The notes under the pieces: model-generated | Seen by the model: only the letters and a program-made list of their open reading frames with translations | Databases searched by the model: none | What the model was told of the DNA's origin: nothing | In this document: one piece after another, positions 21,826 through 21,994 of the stretch | Position numbering within the stretch: position 1 is the first letter of the stretch | How the letters are laid out: each line of letters opens with the position of its first letter | Program-made: the position numbers and the translations under genes | Source: Oscillospiraceae bacterium | GTDB taxonomy: Bacteria > Bacillota > Clostridia > Oscillospirales > Ruminococcaceae | Reading direction: 5' to 3' | Length of the DNA stretch: 21,994 nucleotides | Assembly: GCA_009782665.1 (NCBI GenBank) | Contig: WRIP01000005.1 | Coordinates: 1 to 21,994, forward strand

Positions 21826-21994
21826 TCATATTAGCGGTGAACTAAATCGTAACACCTTTTCCTTTGAAATAGCGGTAAGTTCGGCCCAGGTAAAGCGGAA
21901 CCCGCTCCTAATCGCATTCCGGTTGGAGGAGATATTTGACCAGGCACAGCAGTAGAAAGGGACCTTTCCTCGTTCCATGATTTCCACTGCTAGT
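21826..21994 (-). CDS. GNAT-type acetyltransferase, C-terminal end only (cut by window edge)
   Basis: The minus strand from the right edge is open and reads VEIMERGKVPFYCCAWSNIS then SNRNAIRSGF, ending with TGA at 21828-21826. The pattern of W/AxNxxSxxxAxxxGF is the acetyl-CoA and C-terminal block of GNAT acetyltransferases. Only about 55 codons are visible, so the subtype and start cannot be given. It lies directly upstream of the ABC-2 exporter genes on the same strand. Confidence 0.7.
   Translation of the reverse strand, partial: LAVEIMERGKVPFYCCAWSNISSNRNAIRSGFRFTWAELTAISKEKVLRFSSPLI

Overview
The window looks like a chromosomal stretch from a moderately AT-rich bacterium, probably a Bacillota (Clostridia-like) anaerobe. 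The grounds are strong AAAGGAG-type ribosome binding sites, several TTG/GTG starts, a cobalamin riboswitch upstream of an energy-coupling-factor (ECF) S component, a TnpZ/MobV-like relaxase of the kind common in gut Firmicutes, and single housekeeping genes (secA, rsgA). The phylum is an inference from gene families; no rRNA is present to fix it.

Layout, left to right. (1) Bases 1-1458: 3' part of a fused phosphonate gene, phosphonoacetaldehyde hydrolase (PhnX) joined to 2-aminoethylphosphonate transaminase (PhnW). (2) 1459-2650: a decayed stretch with a frameshifted DUF3800 pseudogene on the minus strand, a GC-rich hairpin with a T tract, and a possible second remnant. (3) 2625-4018: a B12 unit, consisting of promoter, cobalamin riboswitch with a visible L5-L13 kissing loop and candidate switching stems, a membrane-anchored DUF4430 protein, an ECF S component and a terminator. 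(4) 4088-9082, minus strand: sbcD-sbcC (DNA end and hairpin nuclease) followed by a MobV relaxase gene. The 76 bp between sbcC and the relaxase are packed with CTCTAG/CTAGAG repeats and contain a sequence resembling the MobV nick site. The SbcC zinc hook has lost its first cysteine. (5) 9083-9673: a non-coding region with an orphan terminator, a roughly 185-nt structured RNA candidate with two mutually exclusive folds, and further hairpins, leading into rsgA. (6) 9674-15830, plus strand: rsgA, a double-GNAT acetyltransferase with a tail like the RNA polymerase alpha C-terminal domain, a second tandem-GNAT protein, and secA. (7) A minus-strand XRE regulator convergent with secA, with its promoter overlapped by a perfect inverted repeat. 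(8) 16777-19009, plus strand: a histidine phosphatase followed by a ZnuC/ZnuB-type metal ABC transporter without its binding protein. (9) 19207-21770, minus strand: an ABC-2 exporter of the COG4586/COG4587/COG3694 type, preceded at the window edge by the 3' end of another GNAT gene.

How the genes work together: the B12 unit is a self-contained uptake module under riboswitch control that must borrow an ECF energising module from elsewhere. SbcCD acts as a complex on DNA hairpins. The two ABC systems are a metal importer core and an ABC-2 exporter. The most unusual parts are the structured RNA upstream of rsgA, the repeat cluster with candidate oriT between sbcC and mob, the hook substitution in SbcC, and the GNAT-GNAT-alphaCTD-like fusion. 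No CRISPR array, tRNA, rRNA or intact insertion sequence was seen.
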